The notes beneath the pieces are model-generated. The model saw nothing but the letters and a program-made list of their open reading frames with translations. It ran no database searches and was not told the DNA's origin. From the IMG/VR virus record IMGVR_UViG_3300025810_000004, positions 94,947 through 158,946 of that record: a stretch of 64,000 nt of DNA. One strand, given 5' to 3'. This stretch comes from a virus. Below, in pieces: positions 24,991 through 35,600 of this stretch (position 1 is its first letter; each line of letters starts with the position of its first letter). The translations under genes and the position numbers were made by a program.

Positions 24991-25075
24991 CGGAGAGAGT
25001 GGGATTCGAACCCACGGTACGTTGCCGCACACTCGCGTTCCAGGCGAGCACCTTCGTCCACTCGGTCATCTCTCC
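24988..25075 (-). tRNA. tRNA-Ser (anticodon GGA)
   Basis: Reads leftward GGAGAGA...TCTCTCC: 7-bp acceptor, anticodon arm CTCGC-CTGGAAC-GCGAG (GGA), class II variable arm, T-arm GTGGG-TTCGAAT-CCCAC, discriminator G and an encoded CCA. It is well formed throughout. Confidence 0.95.
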
Positions 25076-25087
25076 AAAATTCTACGG

Positions 25088-25170
25088 TAGGGACGGTGGG
25101 ATTCGAACCCACAAGACCGTAAGGCCAGCAGATTTTAAATCTGCCATGTCTACCATTCCATCACATCCCC
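25088..25170 (-). tRNA. tRNA-Leu (anticodon TAA)
   Basis: Acceptor GGGGATG pairs with CGTCCCT (first pair G-U). Anticodon arm GCAGA-TTTAAAA-TCTGC (TAA), long variable arm, T-arm GTGGG-TTCGAAT-CCCAC. CCA is not encoded (the discriminator A is followed by CCG). It would read the rare UUA/UUG Leu codons. Confidence 0.9.
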
Positions 25171-25177
25171 GAAAAAA

Positions 25178-25249
25178 TGGACCCGGTGGGAGTCGAACCC
25201 CTGACCCCCTGCGTGCAGGCAGGTGCTCTCCCAACTGAGCTACAGCCCC
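25178..25249 (-). tRNA. tRNA-Ala-like gene (TGC), structurally degenerate
   Basis: The 5' half is canonical tRNA-Ala (GGGGCTGTAGCTCAGTTGGG). However, the anticodon loop between CCTGC and GCAGG is only 6 nt (CTGCAC), the T-stem has two mismatches (AGGGG/CCCAC) and the acceptor has one. The expected loop CTTGCAC lacks one T. It is probably a decaying or pseudo-tRNA, unless this reflects a sequence error. Confidence 0.6.
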
Positions 25250-25577
25250 ATTATGTCGTCAAAGTTGGCACACTTTAACCGGTGTGCCAGCGGGTTTGTA
25301 AGCCACGTTTTGCAAGCTCTTGAACTTTAATTCCAGAACACGTTTTCCTACCTCTTGGCTCTTAGTTGGCTTGTTGTCACCAACTACAAGGCACACTTTA
25401 ACCGGTGTGCCAGCGGTATAGGTTTAGATTTTCACTTACGTTTCGGGCTTCGCCACGATGCGCTGGATGCCTTCTCAGACTTTAGCCTCCGATAACCTAA
25501 AACGGAGGTCGCACTCTTGTTCCGCCTTCTGCCGTGAGGCTCCAACGGGGGTGCAAAGTTATCAGATTTTCAATGAA
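25250..25577. repeat. non-coding stretch with a 27-bp direct repeat and hairpins
   Basis: No convincing gene in about 330 nt. A 27-bp exact repeat (25267-25293 and 25390-25416) has an internal dyad GGCACAC...GTGTGCC with an 8-nt loop. Between the copies, AGTTGG...CCAACT (25364-25385) forms a second hairpin. These structures lie directly upstream, in transcription order, of the leftward tRNA group, so they could be processing or termination signals. Confidence 0.55.
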
Positions 25578-25709
25578 CTATTCGGGTTTTACCGAGCAGG
25601 GCTCGCAAACCGGAAGCCAACCACTTTTCCATCTTCTGGACTTGGTAGCTTTTGATGAACATTGCCCCCAATCACACGTAGGATTGGGGCGAAGTTGGGG
25701 ACCACACAA
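25578..25709 (-). CDS. possible small Cys-rich protein
   Basis: 43 codons from a possible TTG at 25709 (AGG about 10 nt upstream), beginning 17 nt after the transglycosylase stop. CDWGQCSSKATKSRRWKSGW followed by LPVCEPC resembles a short CxxxxC...CxxC zinc motif. The weak start makes this tentative. Confidence 0.35.
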   Translation of the reverse strand: MCGPQLRPNPTCDWGQCSSKATKSRRWKSGWLPVCEPCSVKPE

Positions 25710-25725
25710 AGTGATGTGACCTACT

Positions 25726-26391
25726 TCAGAACCAGGGGGTTTCCCCCCAGAAATCTCGGTATACAAGGTATTGTTCTGTAGCATACCTTTGGGCGGCAGG
25801 TCCTGATCCATTATACCGACGGAGAGCGTCTTTGGGGTCGCCTTTTGCATATCTGAGAGCTTCCGAAAGAACGAATCCCACAGCGTGTAGGTTTACCTCC
25901 GGGTCGTATAGGTCATCGACCGAATTGATGATACCCTCCCTTTTGAGGGTCGTCTCCCAAACGACCGGGTGAATCTGGCCCAGACCTATTTCTCCTGCTG
26001 CCCCGAGCGCGTCGGTCTTGCATCGGCTCTCCCTGTACACGGTCAGTGCTATGACTCTGGGGTTGACTTTGTGGGCTTCTGCCGCTTTTCCGATGAAGGC
26101 GTTGAACTCTTCTGGGGGGTTGATCCTACAGTGCTGGGCGAAGTCTTCGGTCGGAAGTCCCTCAGGAACTTCGCTGTCGGCTCCCCCATTTCCTGCAATA
26201 CTGTCTCCCTGTCCCCCTTCTCCCACAAGGTCACCAGTCTCTCGCACTCCTGTATGGTCCGTGTCTTCACAGTATTCCTTTCCGACCTTCACGAAGGCCA
26301 GCAGGGCGAATGTGAAGGCTGCCCCGCACGCAAAGAACCCCAACGCCTCGTAGAAGCGATGGTTGCCCTCAGTATACAGAGGCGGTCTCAC
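25726..26391 (-). CDS. membrane-anchored lytic transglycosylase (SLT fold)
   Basis: 221 aa from GTG 26391. An N-terminal membrane segment (about 14-34) and a Gly/Asp/Glu-rich linker (45-80) lead into a goose-type/SLT domain: NPRVIALTVYRESRCKTDALG with catalytic Glu121, AAGEIGLGQIHPVVWE (about 131-146), then LRRYNGSGPAAQRYATEQYL. It would cleave peptidoglycan glycan strands from the membrane, for lysis or DNA entry. Its start overlaps the stop of the small HTH-like gene (GTGA). Confidence 0.9.
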   Translation of the reverse strand: MRPPLYTEGNHRFYEALGFFACGAAFTFALLAFVKVGKEYCEDTDHTGVRETGDLVGEGGQGDSIAGNGGADSEVPEGLPTEDFAQHCRINPPEEFNAFIGKAAEAHKVNPRVIALTVYRESRCKTDALGAAGEIGLGQIHPVVWETTLKREGIINSVDDLYDPEVNLHAVGFVLSEALRYAKGDPKDALRRYNGSGPAAQRYATEQYLVYRDFWGETPWF

Positions 26392-26549
26392 GATGCACTC
26401 TCACGGTCCTTCCGCGACTGGATGGCCGACCGAATGTGCCTCTGGTCCACGTTTGGGAACTGGCGCTTGACCTGCTTCCGGCTGGGGCACTCAGGCTGGG
26501 CGTCTACCCATGCCTGCACCCTGTTGCGCTGTTCACGGCTTTCGTACAC
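26388..26549 (-). CDS. 53-aa HTH-like small protein upstream of the transglycosylase
   Basis: GTG 26549 with GGAG 8 nt upstream; the stop overlaps the next start. The product starts VYESREQRNRVQAWVDAQPE; the C-terminal half (CPSRKQVKRQFPNVDQRHIR, then SAIQSRKDRES) has the spacing of a helix-turn-helix. It might regulate the divergent 26391/26674 promoters. Function inferred from shape only. Confidence 0.6.
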   Translation of the reverse strand: MYESREQRNRVQAWVDAQPECPSRKQVKRQFPNVDQRHIRSAIQSRKDRESAS

Positions 26550-26673
26550 TCTCGCGTCTCCGAAGTTGGTCTATACCTACAGTTTACAATACCACCGTCT
26601 TGTGGTTTATCGTTCTTCTCCGGTCCGTGTTTTATAGGTAAAGTAACCACAGAAGCAAGAAGCACGGGACCCA

Positions 26674-29600
26674 ATGTCTATACTAGACTCTTCCTCATAC
26701 GTGTTGAGACCATCACGCAGCGCGGGTGGTAACTCCAGTACGACCGACGAGGCCACCACTGGGGTGGATCGTGACCATCTGTATCCGGAGGAGTTCCCTG
26801 CGGCGTACGTGGTCAAGCCCACAGATGGTCCGGTGGAGCCATACGGCGATATGTACCGTGCCGCTGTGCTGCTTCAGCCTTCTGACAGGGCCGGGAAGCA
26901 GGAATACTGTCTGTTTGCTGCCACCACGGGCTCCCTGAGCACTATCGAGGATGCTTCCTTCGTTGTGACTGGTGGGTCCGACTCCGTGCAGGTTATTCCG
27001 GGTTCGCTTTCCGTTGGGGGGTTCGAAGACGGAACCACCTCCTTCTACATCCGAGACGAGGGTGCCAGAGACGTTTCCAGTGTGGTCTCCATATCCATAG
27101 TGGTGGGGGGAACCTCCGTGACCAATGCGGTCACCTGTACCGTGACATCCTATGATGCTCTCACCGGGCGGGTTGAGATAGACGCTTCTGGGATAGGGGG
27201 AGGATATTCCGAGGAGAGAGGAGACACTATACTTGCGGCCTATTATGTCCTTGCCGGGGTGTCCTTCTGGTGGACCCGCAACGACACGGTAGACGGTGTT
27301 TCCCGATTTGGGTGGAACGGAAAGGTCCAGAAGTGGCTCCCCCTTCCCGGAACCCCCGCCAGGTCTTTGGGTGCGGTTGACCCGGACGAGGCTTACACCC
27401 TGAACCCGGCCCCCACCAGATTCGAAATTGGGGACACCCTTCCAGGCGACCCCTCAGAGGGAGACCAATACGCGTTGCTGCGTGTGGGTCTGTACTCAGA
27501 CAAGGATTCCACCCCCCTCGAAGTGAGGGTGGTGTCCGACGAAGTCGCAGACGCAGGATGGGATGGAGGCGGCGGGGACGCCATAGTCGGAGTGAACAGT
27601 GGATTCCTTGTTCTCAGCGACGCCTTCATTGAAGTCAACGCGGGACGCACACTTTGGTACAACGCAGAAACCTTCGTTCCCGATGCCGACGGGGATATGG
27701 GAGTTGTTGCAGACTTCCCCATCGTGGACAACCAGGGGTTCCCTTCTCTTTCCCCGGCACCCGGCCCCACCGAGCGCCCCTTCCTGAGAATAGGGAACAG
27801 GCAGTACCTGACCCCCATACCCAAGGAGGATGACACCTCCTTGAACAGCCCAAGCGGGGTCCCCAGCGGCTCCTTTGAATGGAGCAAGACCACAGGCAAG
27901 ATAGTCCTGTCCGCTGTCGACATAGCGAAGTGCACCCCCGGCTTTTCTACGGCAGAAGGCGACCCAGCCGACTACGAGATACCCTATCTGGGTGCGCGTC
28001 TGTTCTTCGACGGGGTGGCGCTCAGCACCCAGCCCATCCCTGTCAGGGGTCCCTCTTATTGCATAGACGCTGAAGGAGACGGCGGAAACGGCTCCCCTAT
28101 AACTGGCGACCCGGATGGGGTTCCAACCTTCGGTGACCTCTTCGTTGACAGGGCCAAGCCACTGCCCCCTCCTGGGGTCAGTGGGGTGTCTTGGGTGCCA
28201 GACAACAGCGGCGTTGTGCCTGATGGTGCCGCTGTCCCTGTCCCCGACCCCCCTCAGACCCGCCCCAACGGAACGGGGCTCGTGAGACAGGTCAAGGCAG
28301 AAGCTGGAGACATGTTCTTCTTCAATGGCAACACCGGGGGGTCCGGATACGCCTACGAAAACGTCGACATCATCGAGTACGACGAAGATGTAACCAAGCT
28401 CGAATTCAGAATCCCCAAGACTGACGTGGAAGTCGCTCGTCAGTCCAAGAACGCCCCCAGCAACTATCCTTATTCTTCTCAGATAAACATGAGAAGGAGG
28501 CCAGTGAAGGGTGACGGCCTGCTCTTCAGGCAGGCCATGGTCATACCCTCAGTGTACTCTGATACCGCTCGGGTCTATTCGAGGTTCATGGGTCCGTACC
28601 AGCTGGACGGGACGGAAACTCTCCGCTATGCGCTGGGCGGTACAGAGTATCTTTGGACTGCTCCGGGGTCTGGTTCTTACACCGCTTCTGACATAGCGGC
28701 CAGTTTCCCTGTCGGACACGCAGGCCACCAGCGGGGAATCCTGTACCTGGAGGACCCAAGCGGGACCGACATAGAGATAGGGTGGCACCTCCCTGAGTCC
28801 TCAGGTGGTCCTCCACGCGGGAGATTTGAACTGTCCGCACACGCGGCACTTGGTCTCCTTCCCGGCTGGAAGATTGTCGCCGGGGACAGCGAATACAGGT
28901 GGCTACCAGACAACGGGGTTGCGCTCGGAGTCTTCCGTAGCCCCACGAACCTTGACCGGAGTGACCCCACCCCGGATATAAGGGCCAGGTCGGTCTTGAA
29001 GAACGAGGTTCTGACCGACAACATCCCCGCCGTTCCCTTCATAACCATAAACCAGCCTCCGCTGGAGGATATTCCTGGGTACGAGGAGGACTCCCACTTC
29101 AGGGTCCGGTCCGGTCTCCTCAGGTTGAACCTCAAGAATTACCAGACCATCCGGGACATTGGGCTGAAGTATGACTGGCCCAACGACAGGATGCAGTGGA
29201 TAAGGGAAGGCAAGACCAACTCCACGGAAATAGCCTTCCCTTCTTCCGTTCTGCAGTTGGCTGACACCGGGGTACTTCCGGAAACGGTGTCGTCGGATGC
29301 CATGCTGGACGGCGCTTTCGGTCTGGACCTGAAGTCCGCTAAGGACGACTCCTTCAGTGAGCTGACTCAGGGAACAGAATTCCTGATGCCGGGTGGAGGA
29401 AACCCAGGTCAGGCGTTTCTCGTTGAGGTAGCCGGGGAGACGAAGTACCAGGGGGGCAACGGTACCTTCGTTGCGGGTGACACGCTCTTCTCCGACCCCA
29501 ACACCACCATAGGGTCCGTGCCAGCGGGATACCTCCTGCACATCATAAACGGGGACGCCGAGGGGGTCTACACCTTCACGGACAGCTTCCTGAATGTGTC

Positions 29601-32600
29601 CCCGGCCTTCCCCGCCAGCGCTGGTTTCCCCCTGGGCCCACCCGCACAGTGGAAGATATACGAGGCCAAGACCAGAGGGGAAGTGGACAACACGCTCTTG
29701 GCTGACGTTCAGCAGACCGTGCAGAACCACCTCTCAGAGGAGCCATTCAAGATCCGGCTCTTGACCTATGCAGGAGACGTTGGGAGCACTCTGACGGTCA
29801 ACCCGTCTGATGCCATCAGAAGTGGCCGAATAGTCAGGGTGAGGTTTGGACTGGAATCCGGGTCCCCGGAAGCCGTACCCTCTTATCTGGTCAGAGGCAC
29901 GGATCTCGGTCCGATTGCAACAGACGGTCTTTTTGTGGACCCCACAGACCCCCACGTTTCCAATTCTGGGGCGACCGTATACTTCCAGATCCGCGTGGGG
30001 GCAGAGATTTACGTCCCCACCGTGAACGGAGGCGGCGGGCTCGTTGACGTGGACACCACCACCGGAGAGGTCTTCATAGACCCCAACGTCGTGTCGGACC
30101 AGACCGGGAGTTCTGTTTTCTACGATCAGATCTTCCTGTCCCCCAGCGATCTGAGTGCGGGTGAATGCGAGATAGACTCCTCGGATGGGTCGGTCAACCT
30201 TTCTGGGGCCGATACAAGCAGCTATTCCGGTGCGAAGGCTTATTTTGTTGAGCAGATGGTCACCGAGAACAACCTCGACGTCACCACTTCTCCCCTGAAC
30301 GGAAGTCTGCTGTTCAACAAGCCGCTCCGCGCTATGCAGATAGTGGAGGTCAACTACTTCCAGGCGGATACCAACGGCGACAAAGCCCTGGATTCAGACG
30401 GGAACGAGATAGAGGTGACCGAATTCTTACCCCTCGTGGTGAGACTGGAGACTGCCACCAGAATCGACGGGTACACCTATTCCTACAATCCCACCGGAAG
30501 AACCGAGTCCTCGACTGTGGAACCCTTCATGTGGGTTGGGGTGGAGTTGCAGAATTTTGCGGGTGTCACGAACGCCGTCGCCAACGAGGGGACCATAACC
30601 TTCACCAACGAAGTGTCCGAAACCGACACCGTTCAGATCAATTACGGTGTTCTCGAAGCATTCGGAGGGGAACAGGCTTACACCGTGAGCACTCCCCCGG
30701 TGTACAGGAAGCCATTCTGGATAGACGCCGAGTCCAGCAGCTTCCCCCTACAGTCGGACAAGACCTCTGTGTTTGAGGCTGGTGATCTCGTTCTGGTGGG
30801 AGAAACTCCGCTGTACGTGACTGGTTCGTCTTATGACGCCTCCACCGAGGCGACCACTGTTTCCTTCTTCCCCACCACCCAAGGCGAAGTGGGTAGCAGA
30901 GCAGTGGGGAGGGACGTCAGTCTGACCGTTTCTGACTTCAAAGTGGCGGTGGATTACGGGGGCGACGAGGGTTTCATGCCCACCCTCAACACCGACGCCA
31001 TAACTGGTACCCCTCTGCAGCCAGCAGACAGGGGACAGCTGGAAGTTTCCTTCTATGGTGACGTCAGGGCCTTCACGAGGGCAAGCCACATACTGGAGAT
31101 AGACGGGTACCCGTACCTCATAATCAGCTCTTCTCAGTCCGCTGACGGCAGAAACACGGTCGTCACAGTCGGTACCCCCCTCTACAAGGACCACGACAAC
31201 TCGCAGAAGGTCAGAGTCAGTGTGCGCCCGGTTCACACCCCCGGACCCACCGAATTCGTTGGGCTCGGACCCTTGGTTCCGACCGAAGAGTTCGACCTTT
31301 TCTTGATGGGCCGAACCGAATCCTCAGGGAACCCGATTCCCGGTAAGAACCTCATAGAAGGCGTCCACTACACCCTCGATCCCACCACGGGTTCTGTGGT
31401 GTTCCAGTCTCCGACCCAGGGACCCCTTCAGGCGGGGGAATACCTCCACTTCAGGTACATGAAGCTGGTGGAGGTCACTCCAGAGATTGTGGACGGGGCC
31501 TTGTTGTATCCTCTCTACAAGTCCAAGTACCTGGCTGTGTCTACCCCCAGCTCAAAGAACGGGATACTGGGGAAGGTCCTCAAGGCGAAGTACACCTATA
31601 GAAACCAAGACTCCTTCTTCTTCGAAGTTCTGCCTCTTCTGGACTATCTGCCGGAAGTGGAGAGTGCTTCTTCCTCTCAGGGCATAACCCCAATAGGCGG
31701 AGGAGCGGTCCCAAGCACCCCAGGTGAAACCCCCCTCAACAAGCAGGGAAGATTTGGGCTCAGGGGAGAAACCCAAGATTATCTGGACCAGGACAGAGCT
31801 GCCAGAGCATACGTTGAATTCTTCAATGGGGTCATACTGGCGTTCGAGCAGGTGTTGGAAGCCATCGACGGTCGGATCATCGGTGACCGGGACGGCAAGT
31901 TCCGATTCTTCGTGGGTCGTGGTGCCCGGTACGCTCGACCTGGGTGGGAAGACGAGATCACGGGAGACCTCGTGGCACGTCTCGTCTGGCGTGAGGTCGT
32001 CAACGAGTGGGCACCGGATGGGTTCGACGGTTGGTATCGAACCACTGACCCCGTGTTTGACCCCACGACCGCTGAAGTGCCTGACGCGAGCAACCGTCCT
32101 GGCGAGACAAATGGGGTGACACCCAACCCGGACACGCTGAGATTCTTCGCTAACCTCCAGCGGAACCGCATTAAGAATGATATGGATGACCGCCTGCTGG
32201 TTGGCTTCGGTCGTCCGCGTGGGTTCGCCACATTGTTCCCGAGCATCGACGTACCCGGTCTCTTCAAAGCGATGTGGATGGCACACCGGTATTCACGCCT
32301 CTTCCCTGAAGCGACCAAGCACTTCTCCCGGCTGTTCCCTGGCATCGAATACGTTCCTGGGTCGAGTGCTGGGTTCTACACGTCTGGACGCAAAGTCGCG
32401 GTTCCCGGTCCCGAACCGGGTGAAGAGACCGAGCAGGTCGTCAAGACTCAGAAGTCTGCCATCGGACAGATCGCAAACCCGGCTCTGGGCAACGTCGAGA
32501 ACGTGGTGGATATCACGAGTGCCGATCGGCTGCCTCGGGCACGAGTCTGGGCCTACTACCCAGACGGAAATGCAGATCTCGGCACGGCTGGTCAGGCGAC

Positions 32601-35600
32601 CATCGTGGCGACTCCTCTCCCTCTCGGGGAGTTTCCCATCGACCCGACCACCGGGTACCCGGACCCTGCCCAGCTTCTCTCGGGTGGTGGTGACCTGTAC
32701 GACCTTGTGTCGGGCGACGTGGACTTGGCGACCCCAGCTTTCACGGCGGGTCAGCGGGTCAACTACGGAAAGCCAACGGGCGCGGTGTACGACCTCACCG
32801 ACTCCAGCGGGAACGGGATCTTCGTTGACCAGGTGACCAACGGGTACATCATCACCCTGGCCGACCAGAGCGGGTCAGGTGTGACGGGATCAAGCATTCT
32901 GTACAACGGCACTGACCCCCTGGAAGACATCATCAGCGTCGATGACGGCTACGGCGACACGGTGTTCTGCGGCCCGGTAGTACCTGACATCACGACGTTG
33001 GTGTACCCACCAACTTCGGAAAACGAGATTCAAGAACTTATCGAGGTTCTTCCAGACTACCGCATTCAGTTCGACCTCAAAGTCGGCAAGCGCACGGGTG
33101 AATTCATCGACGCGTCATTACCCACGAATGACGACGTGTTCCCTCTACCCTTGCAGAACTGGAACGGTCAGAGACCACCTCAACCGCTGACCTGCATCGA
33201 GGGTGAGGTCGAGTTCGTGAACACGGACTCCGAGCCCGTGCAGCTTCCCTGTCTTCTGGGTCAGGACAAGGACGACTCGGGAGACTACCAGATCCCCTAC
33301 ATTCGGGGAGCCGACACCGAGCTTTCGGTTCTCGGTCGAGTGGCGGCAGACTTCCGGTACCTGTTTGAGGACACGACGGGTGCGCCTTCCCACACGTGGA
33401 AGGCCATCTACCCCGACGAGATCATCGCGAGCGATGGGACCATCCTCCTGAGCTACGACGTTGGAACGTCCCGTGACCCGGCGACGTTGTACACGGCAAC
33501 GGACCTGACTCCCGTGGCAACGGCTGGGTCGTACACCCCGAACTCGGGCATCGGTGACGCTCGACCGTATGACCTTCTCCTCGTGCAGACAGAGCAGTCT
33601 CCTGCGGGGATTACGGGCATTCTTTCCATCGGTGATGCGGCATCCTCAAAGGTAGAAGTACCTCGGTTCGTCACCAAGGTGAACGCGGACGCCACCAGCA
33701 CGGATCTGGTTCGCCACACCATCCGGAACGCAGCGGTTGCTGTTGGCGGGGGTGGCACCACAGGTGTCATCGTTACCGAGACCAATCCATTCCCTGGTCT
33801 GTATAACACCACGTTCAACTGCGATTCCGTCGGGTTCGTGCTGGATGATGGGTTTGGTGGTGGTGTGGGGGCTACAGGTGGATTCAACCAGTTCCTCGGA
33901 GCCGGTCGTGTCGCCATCCTCCGCGTCTACAGTCCCTCGACGGGGGCTCTGATCGAAGAGATCGCGGTGTCTGGCCTCACCGTGTGGTCCACGTTGGTCC
34001 CGGCTGGGACAGCCATGATCGGCGCACCTTACTTCTCCGATGGACAACTGTTCGTTGAGACGAGTGTTGCCATCTCGACGGTGGCGAACGATGGCAACTA
34101 CTACGACGTGACGGTCTCGGTGGACTGCTACATCGACGCCGTGACCTCTGCGTTGACCGGTCTCGCCGTGGGTTCGGGCGTCGGCACTACCACGGCCTCC
34201 GTTCAGTCTGACCGCCTGACCTTCACGGAGACGACCAGTCTTGCGAAGGCTGCCGACCGCACCACGACGACCGCGACGGGAGCGGTGAACGTCGGCACTT
34301 CCCTCGCGGTGTGGGAGCTTGAGCTTGCCGGTGGTGTCACCGGCTGCACGGTCAACGCACCCGCTTCGGTGAATGGTGGTGACCCCTTCACCTTCCTTGA
34401 GCGGCTGAACGGGGTGACCCCTTACGTCGGAACATTCGCTTCGGCTTCCGCTGCGGGTGCCGGTGACGAGGTGGGAACCATCCGAGTCATGTCCTGGGAA
34501 GGACACAACAACACTCCGGTGAGCACCACGGGTCTGACTTTCGGTGCAGTGCCATCTTCCGACTACGGCGCGGTTGCTGAGATCTTGCGTGGAACCGGAA
34601 CCATCCTCGACTCCCTCTATGCGGGGGCGAACCTCCGATACCGCGCGTGGATTCAGAACGTCACCGTGCTTGCTGGCGGGCTTAACGAGGTTCAATCGGG
34701 CGACATCCTGACCGTGTCCGGGAGCGGCGCGATCCCCAACAATGCAGCGGTCAAGAGCGGGACGTACCTCGTCCGCCACAAGGTCACGACCAATGGAACG
34801 GACTCGGGTGTGGACATTCTCCGCGTGTCGGCCACGGCGAACGCTGGGAACAGCAACGTCATCGACCTTCGGTTCCCGAAGGTGCTGTCGAGCGATGAGG
34901 CGGGTACGACACTCACGACCTCACTTCCGGCTCTGATCACGTCGTCCGTCTCTGGACCCACCCATGCGTTCCCGGCGAGTGGTCGTGTCTATCTGATCTT
35001 GAAGGACCAGTACGCGACCTTTGATGGGGTCGCGAACTGGGTGGTCGATGCTTCTGCGGTCTACTCTGCCGCGTATACATCCGTTGTGGAGAACTCGACC
35101 AATGAGACACTGACGTTCTCTGGCCTTACGGATTTCAAGAACGCCCACGGTTCGGGATTACTCTCAAGCTCATTCTTCGCCGCTGCTCAGAGAAACGTGA
35201 AGGTGTCGGGGATGACCTACTTCCCCAACCGCCTTCTGGCCTCGACGCTGCCCGAAAACAACGTCCTCGGGTTCAACGCAGACGGAGCTTTGAATGCCTT
35301 TGGTGGCGTTGCGATGGTCTACTTCGCCAGCACACTGGCGGGTGGGGGTTCCAAGCCCTTCAACAGCACGTTCGCCAATCTGAAGCGGAACAACGCAGGC
35401 GTCATCGTCAACGACGACCTCCTGGTCCGCGTGCCGTTCGGTCGGAACAGCACGGCCTTCTACGAGGCGCGTGACGTCACCATCTACCCACCGGACAGTA
35501 TAACAGGCGGCAACCCCATCGGAGTCGCCACCTACCTGGAGACGACGCAGTTCACGAACACGTCCTGGGATCAGATTCACTTCGACTCGGTGACTGGACC

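Noticed and set aside
25458-25655. 65-aa plus-strand ORF in the gap after the tRNA group
   Set aside because: No ribosome site and no coding pattern; the opposite strand has a more plausible small Cys-rich frame.
33646-34779. 377-aa leftward ORF inside the giant gene
   Set aside because: His/Arg/Gly-rich antisense shadow of a beta-rich structural protein; no start signal.
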